Part shown: positions 52,096 to 59,570 of the stretch, piece after piece
How positions within the stretch are numbered: position 1 is the first letter of the stretch
How the letters are laid out: the number at the start of each line of letters is the position of its first letter
Origin: Planctomycetota bacterium
GTDB taxonomy: Bacteria > Planctomycetota > UBA1135 > GCA-002686595
Length of the DNA: 64,000 bases
Assembly (NCBI GenBank): GCA_020638875.1
Contig: JACKHS010000017.1
Coordinates: 1 to 64,000 of the forward strand
Reading direction: 5' to 3'
Program-made: the position numbers and the translations under genes
Notes under the pieces: model-generated
What the model saw: only the letters and a program-made list of their open reading frames with translations
Database searches by the model: none
Told to the model about the DNA's origin: nothing

Positions 52096-53097
52096 ATGAG
52101 ATTCCACAAATTCGTCCTTACGGGCCTCACCGCCCTGGCCGGTCTCGGCATGGCGTCCGAGGCGGTCGCCGGCGGTCGCAACCCGGGCAGCCTCCTGCTG
52201 TACCCCGAGTTCGACAACCGCGCGGGCACGGTCACTGTCCTGACGATCACGAACACTGCCGACTCCGGCAGCGCCGTCGACGTCGAGTTCGTCTACATCG
52301 GTCGCTACCAGCAGTGCGGCGGTCCCGGCTCCACGTCGGGCGGCCACTGCAACGTGGACTGCGAAGAGTTCAACCGCACCGAGCGTCTCACGGCGAACGA
52401 CACGCTGACCCTCATCACGAACTTCCACAACCCGCAACACGAGCAGGGCTACGTCTACGCCTTCGCCCGTGACGGCGTGAACAGCCCGATCGCCCACAAC
52501 TACCTGATCGGCAACGTGATGACCGTCGAGTCGCTCGAGACCTTCGAGTACTCGGTGAACCCGGTTGTCTACACCGCCAACAACCCGGCGGACGGCAACA
52601 ACGGCATCCGTCTCCTCAACGGCACCCAGTACGAAGAGGCCGCGGACGAGATCCTGTTCCCCCGCTTCCTGGGTCAGGGCGGCAACTTCAACTCGGAGCT
52701 GATCCTGATCGGCCTCACGGGTGGTGCTGCGTTCGACACGACCGTCGACTTCCTGATCTACAACGACAACGAAGAAGTGTTCTCGAGCGAGTACACCTTC
52801 TACTGCTGGGATCGCGTGCACCTGCTCGAGATCTCGGGCATCTTCCACAACCAGTTCCTGGCTGACTTCACCAACGACGACAGCCAAGAGCTCCTCGGTG
52901 CCCCGCACGTCGAGACCGGTTGGTTCCGCATGGACGGCGCCCAGGCCTCCTCGACGAGCACCACGCTTCCGAACCCGGCCGTCTACGGTGTCCTGGTCGA
53001 GCGCATCGACCACAAAGGCGCTGCTGACCTGCCCTTCGAGAACGGCACGCAAGACAACGGCGCGCTGCTTCCCCGTAGCCTGGACGGCACCTTCTAG
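52096..53097 (+). CDS. Secreted stand-alone LLLYPEFDNR-module protein
   Basis: 333 residues with signal peptide (FVLTGLTALAGLGMASEAVA). The mature protein is one module: NPGSLLLYPEFDNRAGTVTV, VEFVYIGRYQQ, EFNRTERLTANDTLTLITNF, HNPQHEQGYVYAFARD, ILFPRFLGQG, LTGGAAFDTTVDFLIYNDNE, LLEISGIFHNQF, FTNDDSQELLGA and a final LLPRSLDG. It is strongly similar to the 56146 protein and to the C-terminal part of the 42780 protein. The composition is mostly beta with conserved Asp/Asn, Glu and aromatic residues. The function is unknown. The start is supported by the signal peptide. Confidence 0.85.
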   Translation: MRFHKFVLTGLTALAGLGMASEAVAGGRNPGSLLLYPEFDNRAGTVTVLTITNTADSGSAVDVEFVYIGRYQQCGGPGSTSGGHCNVDCEEFNRTERLTANDTLTLITNFHNPQHEQGYVYAFARDGVNSPIAHNYLIGNVMTVESLETFEYSVNPVVYTANNPADGNNGIRLLNGTQYEEAADEILFPRFLGQGGNFNSELILIGLTGGAAFDTTVDFLIYNDNEEVFSSEYTFYCWDRVHLLEISGIFHNQFLADFTNDDSQELLGAPHVETGWFRMDGAQASSTSTTLPNPAVYGVLVERIDHKGAADLPFENGTQDNGALLPRSLDGTF

Positions 53098-53141
53098 TTC
53101 AAGTCCTGGACTGTCGGCCCGGGAGCTGACGGTATGGCCGG

Positions 53142-53159
53142 GAGGCCCTCGGGCCTCCT
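53142..53159 (+). terminator. Terminator of the 52096 gene
   Basis: GGAGGCC-ctcg-GGCCTCC, a perfect 7-bp stem 44 bases past the stop, then TAGCC. No other feature is seen in 53098-53396. Confidence 0.5.
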
Positions 53160-53396
53160 AGCCGGTGGGGAACCCCACCGAATCCGGCGCGGATTCCCCG
53201 CACCGAAGACTCCCGTGAGCTAGATTTCGAGGGTCGGATGGATCGCCCATCCGGCCCTCGTTCCGTACCCGGCCCGCCGGGTGCGACGCCCCTCGTCGCG
53301 AACGAGATCCGGCACGGCTTCCCAACGGCTCCCCGCGGCGGACGTACGCCCGTCCCGTCCCGAGCCACCTCGATCCTCACGACCTTGCGAACCACC

Positions 53397-53951
53397 ATGA
53401 GACTCGTCCCCTCCGCTCTGCTCCTCGCGCTCGCGCTGCCACTCGCTGCCTGTCACCAAGAAGTGGGTGCGCAAGGACCCGAGGCCGAGCACGCGGCTCA
53501 GGCCGCGACCCAGACCACCGACGCGCAGGCCGAAGCTCCGCGCGATCCCGACTACGCGACGGTCGCCACGCGCGCGCAACGGCGCTGGGACGAGGTCACG
53601 GCCGGCGAGTGGATGCAGGCGTACGACTACGTTCCGCCGAGCGTGCGCAAGTACATGTCGCTGGACTCGTTCCTGTCCGGCAAGACCTACCACGAGTACA
53701 AGAACCCCACCAAGCCGGTGCTCATCGCGCAGGACGGTGACGAGGCCTACATCGAGCTCACGGTCGTGTGGGAGCCGCACCACCCGCAGATCCAGACGGC
53801 CAACAACCTCGACGGGCAGTCGCTCGAGCAGGAGGTCCACATGGTCGAGACGTGGATGTGGGAGGAGAACGAGTGGTACTTGAAGTCGGTCGAGCGCCAC
53901 AACGAGTTCCTGACCGCGCACCCCAAGATCGCGAAGGAACTCGCCAAGTAG
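53397..53951 (+). CDS. Lipoprotein, possible NTF2-like domain
   Basis: 184 residues. Signal peptide with lipobox (LALALPLAACHQE, Cys19) and an Ala/Gln/Thr-rich linker. The domain from residue 60 (VATRAQRRWDEVTAGEWMQA, YDYVPPSVRKYMSLDSF, EAYIELTVVWEP, WMWEENEWYLKSVE) has the helix-then-sheet order of NTF2-like lipoproteins. I cannot name a family. The upstream frame to 53238 is Pro/Arg-rich and lacks a signal peptide, so the later ATG is preferred. Confidence 0.6.
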   Translation: MRLVPSALLLALALPLAACHQEVGAQGPEAEHAAQAATQTTDAQAEAPRDPDYATVATRAQRRWDEVTAGEWMQAYDYVPPSVRKYMSLDSFLSGKTYHEYKNPTKPVLIAQDGDEAYIELTVVWEPHHPQIQTANNLDGQSLEQEVHMVETWMWEENEWYLKSVERHNEFLTAHPKIAKELAK

Positions 53952-54064
53952 TGCCGAGCCTCTCGCCGGCGCATGTCGGCGAACCTGCGAGCCGAGCGGT
54001 GCTGCACCGCTCGGCTCGCTCGATTTCGGCCCGCGCACGCTCGGCTCGCGGCGACTTCGAGTGA

Positions 54065-54560
54065 TGCCAGGCGTCGCGCGCTCGCCGGCCCGCGTGCGTG
54101 CGGGCGCCGAGCTGCGTGGACCAGGCGCGTGCCCTCGCGAGGCTCCTCGAGTTGCGTGGTGGGGCAGGGCGTCTCGCGACTCCCCCGAGGCCTCCGCGCC
54201 GAACGTCGCGCGCTTGGAGCCGCTGCGTCGCGTCCTGGGAAGGCGGCGTGCCCTCGCCGGACCGCGTGCGCGCGTGCCGAGGTGGGGGAGCGAAGGCGTG
54301 TGCCCTGGCGATGCTCCTCTCGACTCGCGTGGTGGGGTTCGGCGCCTCGCGAGTCCCCCAGACCTCCGCGGCGAACGTCGCGCGCCTTGAGCCGCTGCGT
54401 CGCGTCCTGGCGAGGCGGCGTGCGCTCGCCGGAGCGTGTGCGCGGGGGCGCCGAGGTCAGGGATCGCGGCGCGTGCGCTCGCGACGCTCCGCGTGTCGCG
54501 TGGTGGGGTAGGGCGTCTCGCGAGTCCCCGAGGCCTTCGCGGCGAACGTCGCGCGCGACG
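54065..54560. repeat. Tandem array of about 2.9 units of 172 bp
   Basis: CTCGCCGG occurs at 54081, 54253 and 54425 (spacing 172 and 172), and GAACGTCGCG at 54201, 54373 and 54544 (172 and 171). Other blocks keep the same period, for example GCGTGGTGGGG and GCCGCTGCGTCGCGTCCTGG. Units are diverged but clearly homologous. As 172 is not a multiple of 3, the array does not encode a repeated peptide. Confidence 0.85.
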
Positions 54561-55282
54561 AGACACCGTGCCCAGTCCTAGCCTTGCGGCGCGAGTGCTG
54601 AGGGCGCGAGGTTCGCCTACGCAGCACGTGGACGTCCACGCGCGTGTCCGCGCCGTGACCTCGTCGACCGTGTCCTCGAACGCGCGAGCAGCAACACGAG
54701 CGAGCGGAGAGAACAAGCGAGCGGCAACACGCGTGAGCGGCGAAGCGGAGTCCGTGATGCGCGCGAGCCGCGAAGTACCTACGACGTGGATCCCGCGCGA
54801 CTTTGGGCACCGCGCGCGTCGACGAGGCGCCGGCTCGGTGGCGGTGTCGCACGACTTGGGTTCGCGGCGCGGAGCGACGTGGCGTGCGCGTCGCCGTGAG
54901 CAGCGCCCGAACTCCGACCTCGCACGCGTCCTCGCGCGACGTCGGGCGCTCTCCGCGCACGAGCTGCGCGGACTTCTCGGGCTTCGCGGTCCATCGACGC
55001 TCTGGGTCCCGGCGGCCTACCGAGGGTCCGTCGGCTGCTCCTGTGCGCACGCGGTCCATCACGCCGAGCCAGGGGGCAGCGCCGTGGCTCGTGTCGAAGG
55101 TCGAGTTCGCGACGGAGAGCGCGTCTTCCGCTCGATGTGGCACGATCGCGCGGGCGAGGCGCAGCGGGGTCGACACGGACTGCGCGGGCTGCAGGCGGTG
55201 ACGCGCTACGACGGGGGGCGTGCGCGCGACGTCGAGCGTTCGACGGCCGCGGCCTGCTTCGCAATCGTCGTCAAGATCCCGA

Positions 55283-55373
55283 CGCGGTCTCGTCGCGCGG
55301 TCTCGTCGCGTGGTCTCGTTGCGTGGTCTCGTTGCGTGGTCTCGTCGCGCGTTCTCGTCGCGTGGTCTCGTTG
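55283..55373. repeat. 13-bp minisatellite, about 7 copies of GCGTGGTCTCGTY
   Basis: Units read GCGCGGTCTCGTC, GCGTGGTCTCGTT (repeated), GCGTGGTCTCGTC, GCGCGTTCTCGTC and GCGTGGTCTCGTT in direct tandem. Variation is confined to three positions. It has no coding pattern. Confidence 0.85.
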
Positions 55374-56145
55374 CACAGGACGATGCGGCGCCGTCCGCAA
55401 GGATGAGGAGGCGTACAGAGAGCCACGGCTTCGAGCTGGGCGCGCGAACGAGCGAACGAGCGGCCGGCGCGTCACGAGGACGCCACGCGCGCCGCGCGCA
55501 CCGAGCGCGGACGCGCTGAGCGCCAACGCCGTGAGCGCCCGCGACGAGGAGTGCGAGTCGGCGTCGTGGCGGGGCGACCGCGGCTCGGTGCGAATGATGC
55601 GGGCCATGCGGACGTGCGGCGCGTGACGAGGTCCTCGTCGCGTGCGGGCGCCCCAGCGCTCGCTGGGCGCGCGCTCGAGGCGTCGCGCGGCTCGGAGTCG
55701 CGAGCTCCGCGCGCCGCGCCGCAGCGGGGCGTGGAGGCGCCCGTGGAGCGCTGCGGAGCCCTTCTCCGAGGCCACGCGCGGCGCTTCCCGCAGGGCTCCC
55801 GCCGCGCCGCGGCGAGCCGCCGCGGCGGGGGCGGCGCCGCCACTAAAAGCAACTTCCTATTTGTCGTGGCCGCCGCGCTTTGCGGCTTCCAAGGATTCTC
55901 TTCGAGCACCGAAGGAGTGTTGATTTTTCGCGCCGTCCATGGCGTCATGGAGTCATCAGCCGACACGACTGAGACCGCGGGTCGCAGCCTGAGCGACCCC
56001 CGAACCCGAAGGTGAGGAGGAGACAACGGGTCTCACCCATCGGTTACGAGAGGGCGAGGGGACGGGCTGCGAGACGTGGGGAGAGTTCAGGACGGGGTGG
56101 ACCGCGAACTCTCTTGGAGGAGTATCCACCTTTGGAAGTAGCACC

Positions 56146-57156
56146 ATGATTCACCGCATCATCGCGACCGGGCTCGTGCTCGCCTCCGTGGCCGGACCTG
56201 CCCTGGCCTCCGACGGACGCAACGCGGGCAGCCTCTTGCTCTATCCGGAGTTCGACAACCGCCACGGTACGGTCACCGTCCTCACCGTGACGAACGTCGA
56301 CGTGGACGAGACCTCGAACCCGATCGAAGTCGAGTTCGTCTACATCGGCAAGTACAGCCAGTCGGGACACGACATCGGCTGCCTCGAGTTCAACCGCACC
56401 GAGGTCCTGACGCCCGCCGACACGATCACGCTCATCACCAATTTCCACAACCCGGAGCAGGAGCAAGGCTACGTCTACGCCTTCGCGAAGGATCCCAGCT
56501 CCCACGTGGCCGTGACGCACAACTACCTCACGGGCAACGTGATGACCGTCGAAGGTCTCGAAGCCTTCGAGTACTCGGTCAACCCGGTCTCCTACCGCGG
56601 GCACACGAACCCCGGGACCGCGACCGACCTCGACGGCGACGGCATCCTCGACATGAGCGGCTGCGAGTACACGGGGAACCCCGCGGAGATCCTGATCCCG
56701 CGCTTCCTCGGTCAAGGCGGCATGTTCAACAGCGAGCTGATCATGATCGGCCTGACGGGCGGCACGGCGTTCGACACGACGCTGGACTTCCTGATCTTCA
56801 ACGACAACGAGGAGATCTTCTCCAGCGAGCACACCTTCCACTGCTGGGAGCGTCGTCACCTGCTGGAGATCTCCGGCATCTTCCACAACGCCTTCCTGGC
56901 GGACTGGACGAACGACGACCCGCTCGAGATGCTCGGCGCGCCGTACATCGAGACGGGCTGGATCCACATCGAAGGCGCGTTGGCCAACTCGTCCAACACG
57001 ACGATCTTCGACCCGGCGGTGTACTGCGTCCTCGTGGAGCGCATCGACGGCCGTGGCGCCGCCGACCTGCCCTTCGAGAAAGGCCTGCGCATCAACGGCG
57101 AGCTGCTGCCGCACGATCCCTTCGGCGATCCCGGCACGGACGTCGTCTGCAACTGA
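56146..57156 (+). CDS. Secreted stand-alone LLLYPEFDNR-module protein (paralogue)
   Basis: 336 residues with signal peptide (ATGLVLASVAGPALAS). The module runs end to end: NAGSLLLYPEFDNRHGTVTV, EVEFVYIGKYSQSG, EFNRTEVLTPADTITLITNF, HNPEQEQGYVYAFAKD, a DLDGDGILDM calcium-like loop, ILIPRFLGQGG, LTGGTAFDTTLDFLIFNDNE, LLEISGIFHNAF and AADLPFEKG. The DxDGDG loop is shared with the 42780 protein but absent from the 52096 protein. GGAAG 8 bases before the ATG is a fair ribosome-binding site. It ends with a terminator and is probably monocistronic. Confidence 0.85.
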   Translation: MIHRIIATGLVLASVAGPALASDGRNAGSLLLYPEFDNRHGTVTVLTVTNVDVDETSNPIEVEFVYIGKYSQSGHDIGCLEFNRTEVLTPADTITLITNFHNPEQEQGYVYAFAKDPSSHVAVTHNYLTGNVMTVEGLEAFEYSVNPVSYRGHTNPGTATDLDGDGILDMSGCEYTGNPAEILIPRFLGQGGMFNSELIMIGLTGGTAFDTTLDFLIFNDNEEIFSSEHTFHCWERRHLLEISGIFHNAFLADWTNDDPLEMLGAPYIETGWIHIEGALANSSNTTIFDPAVYCVLVERIDGRGAADLPFEKGLRINGELLPHDPFGDPGTDVVCN

Positions 57157-57164
57157 GCTGACGG

Positions 57165-57182
57165 CGGGGAAGCTCTTCCCCG
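57165..57182 (+). terminator. Terminator of the 56146 gene
   Basis: CGGGGAA-gctc-TTCCCCG, a perfect 7-bp stem 8 bases past the stop. Confidence 0.55.
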
Positions 57183-57422
57183 AGACTGCGTCCTCCTGTG
57201 GCCGCGCCCGTGCCTTCCCGCGCGGCGCGGCCTACCCGACCCCTCGCGAGTCGGGACACGCAGCGAGGACGTGATCCTTGGCCCACGTCGTGGCGGGCTC
57301 ACCTTCCGAGCCCGGTGGTGTTCCACCCCGTCTGCCACCGACAGCTATGATCCGGGAGCGATCGGCTCCTGCCGATTCCTCGGCGTGTGGAAGGAGGCGC
57401 CGAGGCCGTCACTCGTGAGCTA

Positions 57423-57453
57423 GCCGCTCCAAGGCTCCGCGCCCTGGAGCGGC
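57423..57453. terminator. Second hairpin in the intergenic region before recQ
   Basis: GCCGCTCCA-(13 bases)-TGGAGCGGC, a perfect 9-bp stem followed by CCCCTTCGTTTCC. Together with the hairpin at 57165 it isolates recQ from upstream transcription. Bases 57157-57511 hold no gene. Confidence 0.5.
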
Positions 57454-57498
57454 CCCTTCGTTTCCAGGCGACCGGTTCGCCGCACGCGCCCCGGCGGG

Positions 57499-57504
57499 CA
57501 CACT
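57499..57504 (+). promoter_or_regulatory. Putative leaderless -10 hexamer (CACACT)
   Basis: CACACT plus 7 bases (ctggccc) leads to the recQ ATG at 57512. No Shine-Dalgarno site is present. Confidence 0.4.
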
Positions 57505-57511
57505 CTGGCCC

Positions 57512-59239
57512 ATGAGCCCCACCGACGCGGAGCTGCGCGCGCTCCTACGCGAGCGCTTCGGACACGACGACTTCCGCGGGCCCCAGCTCGAGGCGGTGCG
57601 CGCGACGCTCGCGGGACGCGACCTCCTGCTCTGCCTGCCGACCGGCGGCGGCAAGTCGCTCGTCTACCAGCTCCCCGCGCTCCTGCTCGACGGACTCGTG
57701 CTCGTCGTCAGTCCGCTCATCGCGCTGATGAAGGACCAGGTCGACGCGTTGCGTGCGCGCGGCATGCGCGCCGCGGCGGTGCACTCCGCCATGGATGCCG
57801 AGGAGCGCGGCGCCGCGCTGGCTGCGGCCGCCGCGGGCGCGCTGGACCTGCTCTTCGTGACGCCCGAGCGCTTCCGCAGCCCCGCCTTCCTCGAGGTGTT
57901 GCCGCGCCTGCGCGTCGCGCGTCTGGCGGTGGACGAGGCGCACTGCATCAGCCACTGGGGCCACGACTTCCGCCCCGACTACCACCGCCTCGGCGAGTAT
58001 CGCGCCGCGTGCGGCGATCCGCCTGCGATGGCCTTCACCGCGACGGCTACGCCCGAGGTGGTGGAGGACATCGTGACCTCGCTGCGCTTGCGCGCCCCGC
58101 TCGTCGTGCGCGAGGGCATCGAGCGCCCGAACCTCTTCCTCGCCGCCACGCCGGTCGATCACGAGGAGGACAAGCTCCCGCTCCTCGCCGCTCGCATCGC
58201 GGAGATCGGCGGCGCGGGCATCGTGTACTCGACCTTGATCCGCGACCTCGAGCGCTTGAACGGCGAGCTCGCGCGCCGCGGCGTGCACAGCCTCGTCTAC
58301 CACGGCAAGCTCTCGGCGGAAGAGCGCCGGCGCATGCAGGAGCGCTTCATGCGCAGCGACGAAGAGGTCGTGCTCGCGACGAACGCGTTCGGCATGGGCG
58401 TCGACAAGGCCGACATCCGCTTCGTCCTGCACGCGCAGCTGCCGCGCACGCTGGAAGCCTGGGCGCAGGAGGTGGGGCGCGCGGGGCGCGACGGCCGACC
58501 TGCGTGGTGCGAGTTGCTCTACTTCCAGGAGGACGTCGCGATCCAGCAGAACTTCGTGCAGTGGGCCAACCCCGCACGCGAGTACCTCGTCGGCGTGTAC
58601 GAGACGCTGCGTGGATGGGGCGAGCGCGTGCAGACGAAGGAGCTCGACGACCTGCGCGACGAGCTGCTCGTGAAGAACCGCGCGGACAACCGCGTGTCGA
58701 TCTCGCTCAAGTGGCTGGAGGTGCTCGGCGTCGTCACCGGCAGCTTCGAGACGCACGACCTGCGCGTCGCGCGCGAGCTGGACCCCGACGAGCTCCCCGA
58801 GTTCGTCGGCAGCCCCGAGAAGCTCGAGCACGACCTGCGCGGTCTCCTGACGATGGTGCGCTTCGCCTCCGAGGCCGTGGAGTGTCGACGCGTGACGCTC
58901 GCACGTCACTTCGGCCTGGCGCCGCCGGAGGCCGCCTGCGGGGCGTGCGACGTGTGCTGCGACCCGGCCACCTGGCGCGCGCGGCAGCTGGCGCCGCGCG
59001 CCCTGGCGCCGGCGGCCGAGGGCGCGAGCCGGGCCGCCCGCAGCGGGGCGGAGGCCGAGGGCGAGGGGCCGCGCTTCCAGCGCGGTGACTGGGTGCGCTT
59101 CGGGCGCGGCGGGCTGGGGCAGGTGGTGCGGGTCGAGGGGCGGGGGCAGCGCGCGCGGCTGGTGGTGGAGGATGCGCACAGCCTGCGGACGAGGACGCTG
59201 GATCCGAAGCGCGACCGCGTCCAACGCCTCGACCACTGA
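57512..59239 (+). CDS. recQ: RecQ-family ATP-dependent DNA helicase
   Basis: 575 residues. Helicase motifs in order are LRERFGHDDFRGPQLEAV (motif 0), LLCLPTGGGKSLVYQLPALL (Walker A), VVSPLIALMKDQVDALRARG, LAVDEAHCISHWGHDFRPDY (DEAH), MAFTATATPEV, GIVYSTLIRDLERL, VVLATNAFGMGVDKADIRFV and QEVGRAGRDGRPAWC. A RecQ-Ct zinc cluster (CRRVTLARHFG, CGACDVCC) follows. It is a 3'-5' helicase that acts with RecJ in recombination. The final 60 residues (RFQRGDWVRFGRGGLGQVVR) resemble a small SH3-like domain instead of HRDC. The last base of the stop codon is the first base of repeat E3. Confidence 0.93.
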   Translation: MSPTDAELRALLRERFGHDDFRGPQLEAVRATLAGRDLLLCLPTGGGKSLVYQLPALLLDGLVLVVSPLIALMKDQVDALRARGMRAAAVHSAMDAEERGAALAAAAAGALDLLFVTPERFRSPAFLEVLPRLRVARLAVDEAHCISHWGHDFRPDYHRLGEYRAACGDPPAMAFTATATPEVVEDIVTSLRLRAPLVVREGIERPNLFLAATPVDHEEDKLPLLAARIAEIGGAGIVYSTLIRDLERLNGELARRGVHSLVYHGKLSAEERRRMQERFMRSDEEVVLATNAFGMGVDKADIRFVLHAQLPRTLEAWAQEVGRAGRDGRPAWCELLYFQEDVAIQQNFVQWANPAREYLVGVYETLRGWGERVQTKELDDLRDELLVKNRADNRVSISLKWLEVLGVVTGSFETHDLRVARELDPDELPEFVGSPEKLEHDLRGLLTMVRFASEAVECRRVTLARHFGLAPPEAACGACDVCCDPATWRARQLAPRALAPAAEGASRAARSGAEAEGEGPRFQRGDWVRFGRGGLGQVVRVEGRGQRARLVVEDAHSLRTRTLDPKRDRVQRLDH

Positions 59240-59448
59240 CTGGCCCCCTTGCGTGGGCACGCCTCGGCCGCCCGACGCGCTAGGGCGTTGGCGGCGGGGG
59301 AGTTGCGACGGGTGCGTCACGTCGCAGGCCGTGCGGCCTCGACCCGCACGACTCCGCGCTGCCTCCGGGCGGCGTGGACGCGCGCGGCGCGCGCCCCGGG
59401 CCCACGCAAGGGGGCCAGTTCGGACCGAGCCCATCGAAGGGGGCCAGT
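59239..59448. mobile_element. MITE-like element E3 (ACTGGCCCCCTT family) with an extra IS end
   Basis: ACTGGCCCCCTTGCGTGGGC (59239-59258) and its exact complement GCCCACGCAAGGGGGCCAGT (59400-59419) bound a 181-bp non-coding element. Ten bases later GCCCATCGAAGGGGGCCAGT (59429-59448) repeats the right end of the IS at 50100-50119 exactly, along with CCGAG before it. So an IS right-end fragment lies beside a MITE. The region to 59570 holds no gene. Confidence 0.75.
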
Positions 59449-59570
59449 CCCCCCCAAGGCGGCGAGCCGGCCCCCGGGAGCTGCTCCCCCGACCCTCCCG
59501 GGCCCAGGACGCTCCCGAGGGCCGGCTCGCCCTCGCACCGCAGCGCCGCAGCGCCGCGGTCTCCGCCGCC

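Larger units (their letters stand above)
53952..56145. other. 2.2-kb gene-free, repeat-rich region
   Basis: Open frames exist on both strands but all are Arg/Ala/Ser-rich, with no hydrophobic pattern or motif, as expected from GC-rich non-coding DNA. Contents are three tandem ~172-bp units (54065-54560), a 13-bp minisatellite (55283-55373), simple GAGC/GCGAGCGG-like strings (54680-54760), and an AT-richer leader with CCACTAAAAGCAACTTCCTA near 55838-55860 before the 56146 gene. Short palindromes such as GACGAGGTCCTCGTC (55627-55641) also occur. I see no RNA gene or CRISPR array. Confidence 0.6.

Noticed and set aside
53220..54716. 498-codon minus-strand frame over the lipoprotein gene and 172-bp array
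   Set aside because: It crosses a lipoprotein gene with signal peptide on the other strand and is Arg/Ser/Pro-rich in the array.
54065..55373. Repeat arrays considered as CRISPR
   Set aside because: Units are directly contiguous with no unique spacers of constant size, and there are no cas genes.
54436..55626. 396-codon plus-strand frame in the gene-free region
   Set aside because: It has extreme Arg/Ser/Val content, runs through a 13-bp minisatellite and shows no hydrophobic pattern or motif.
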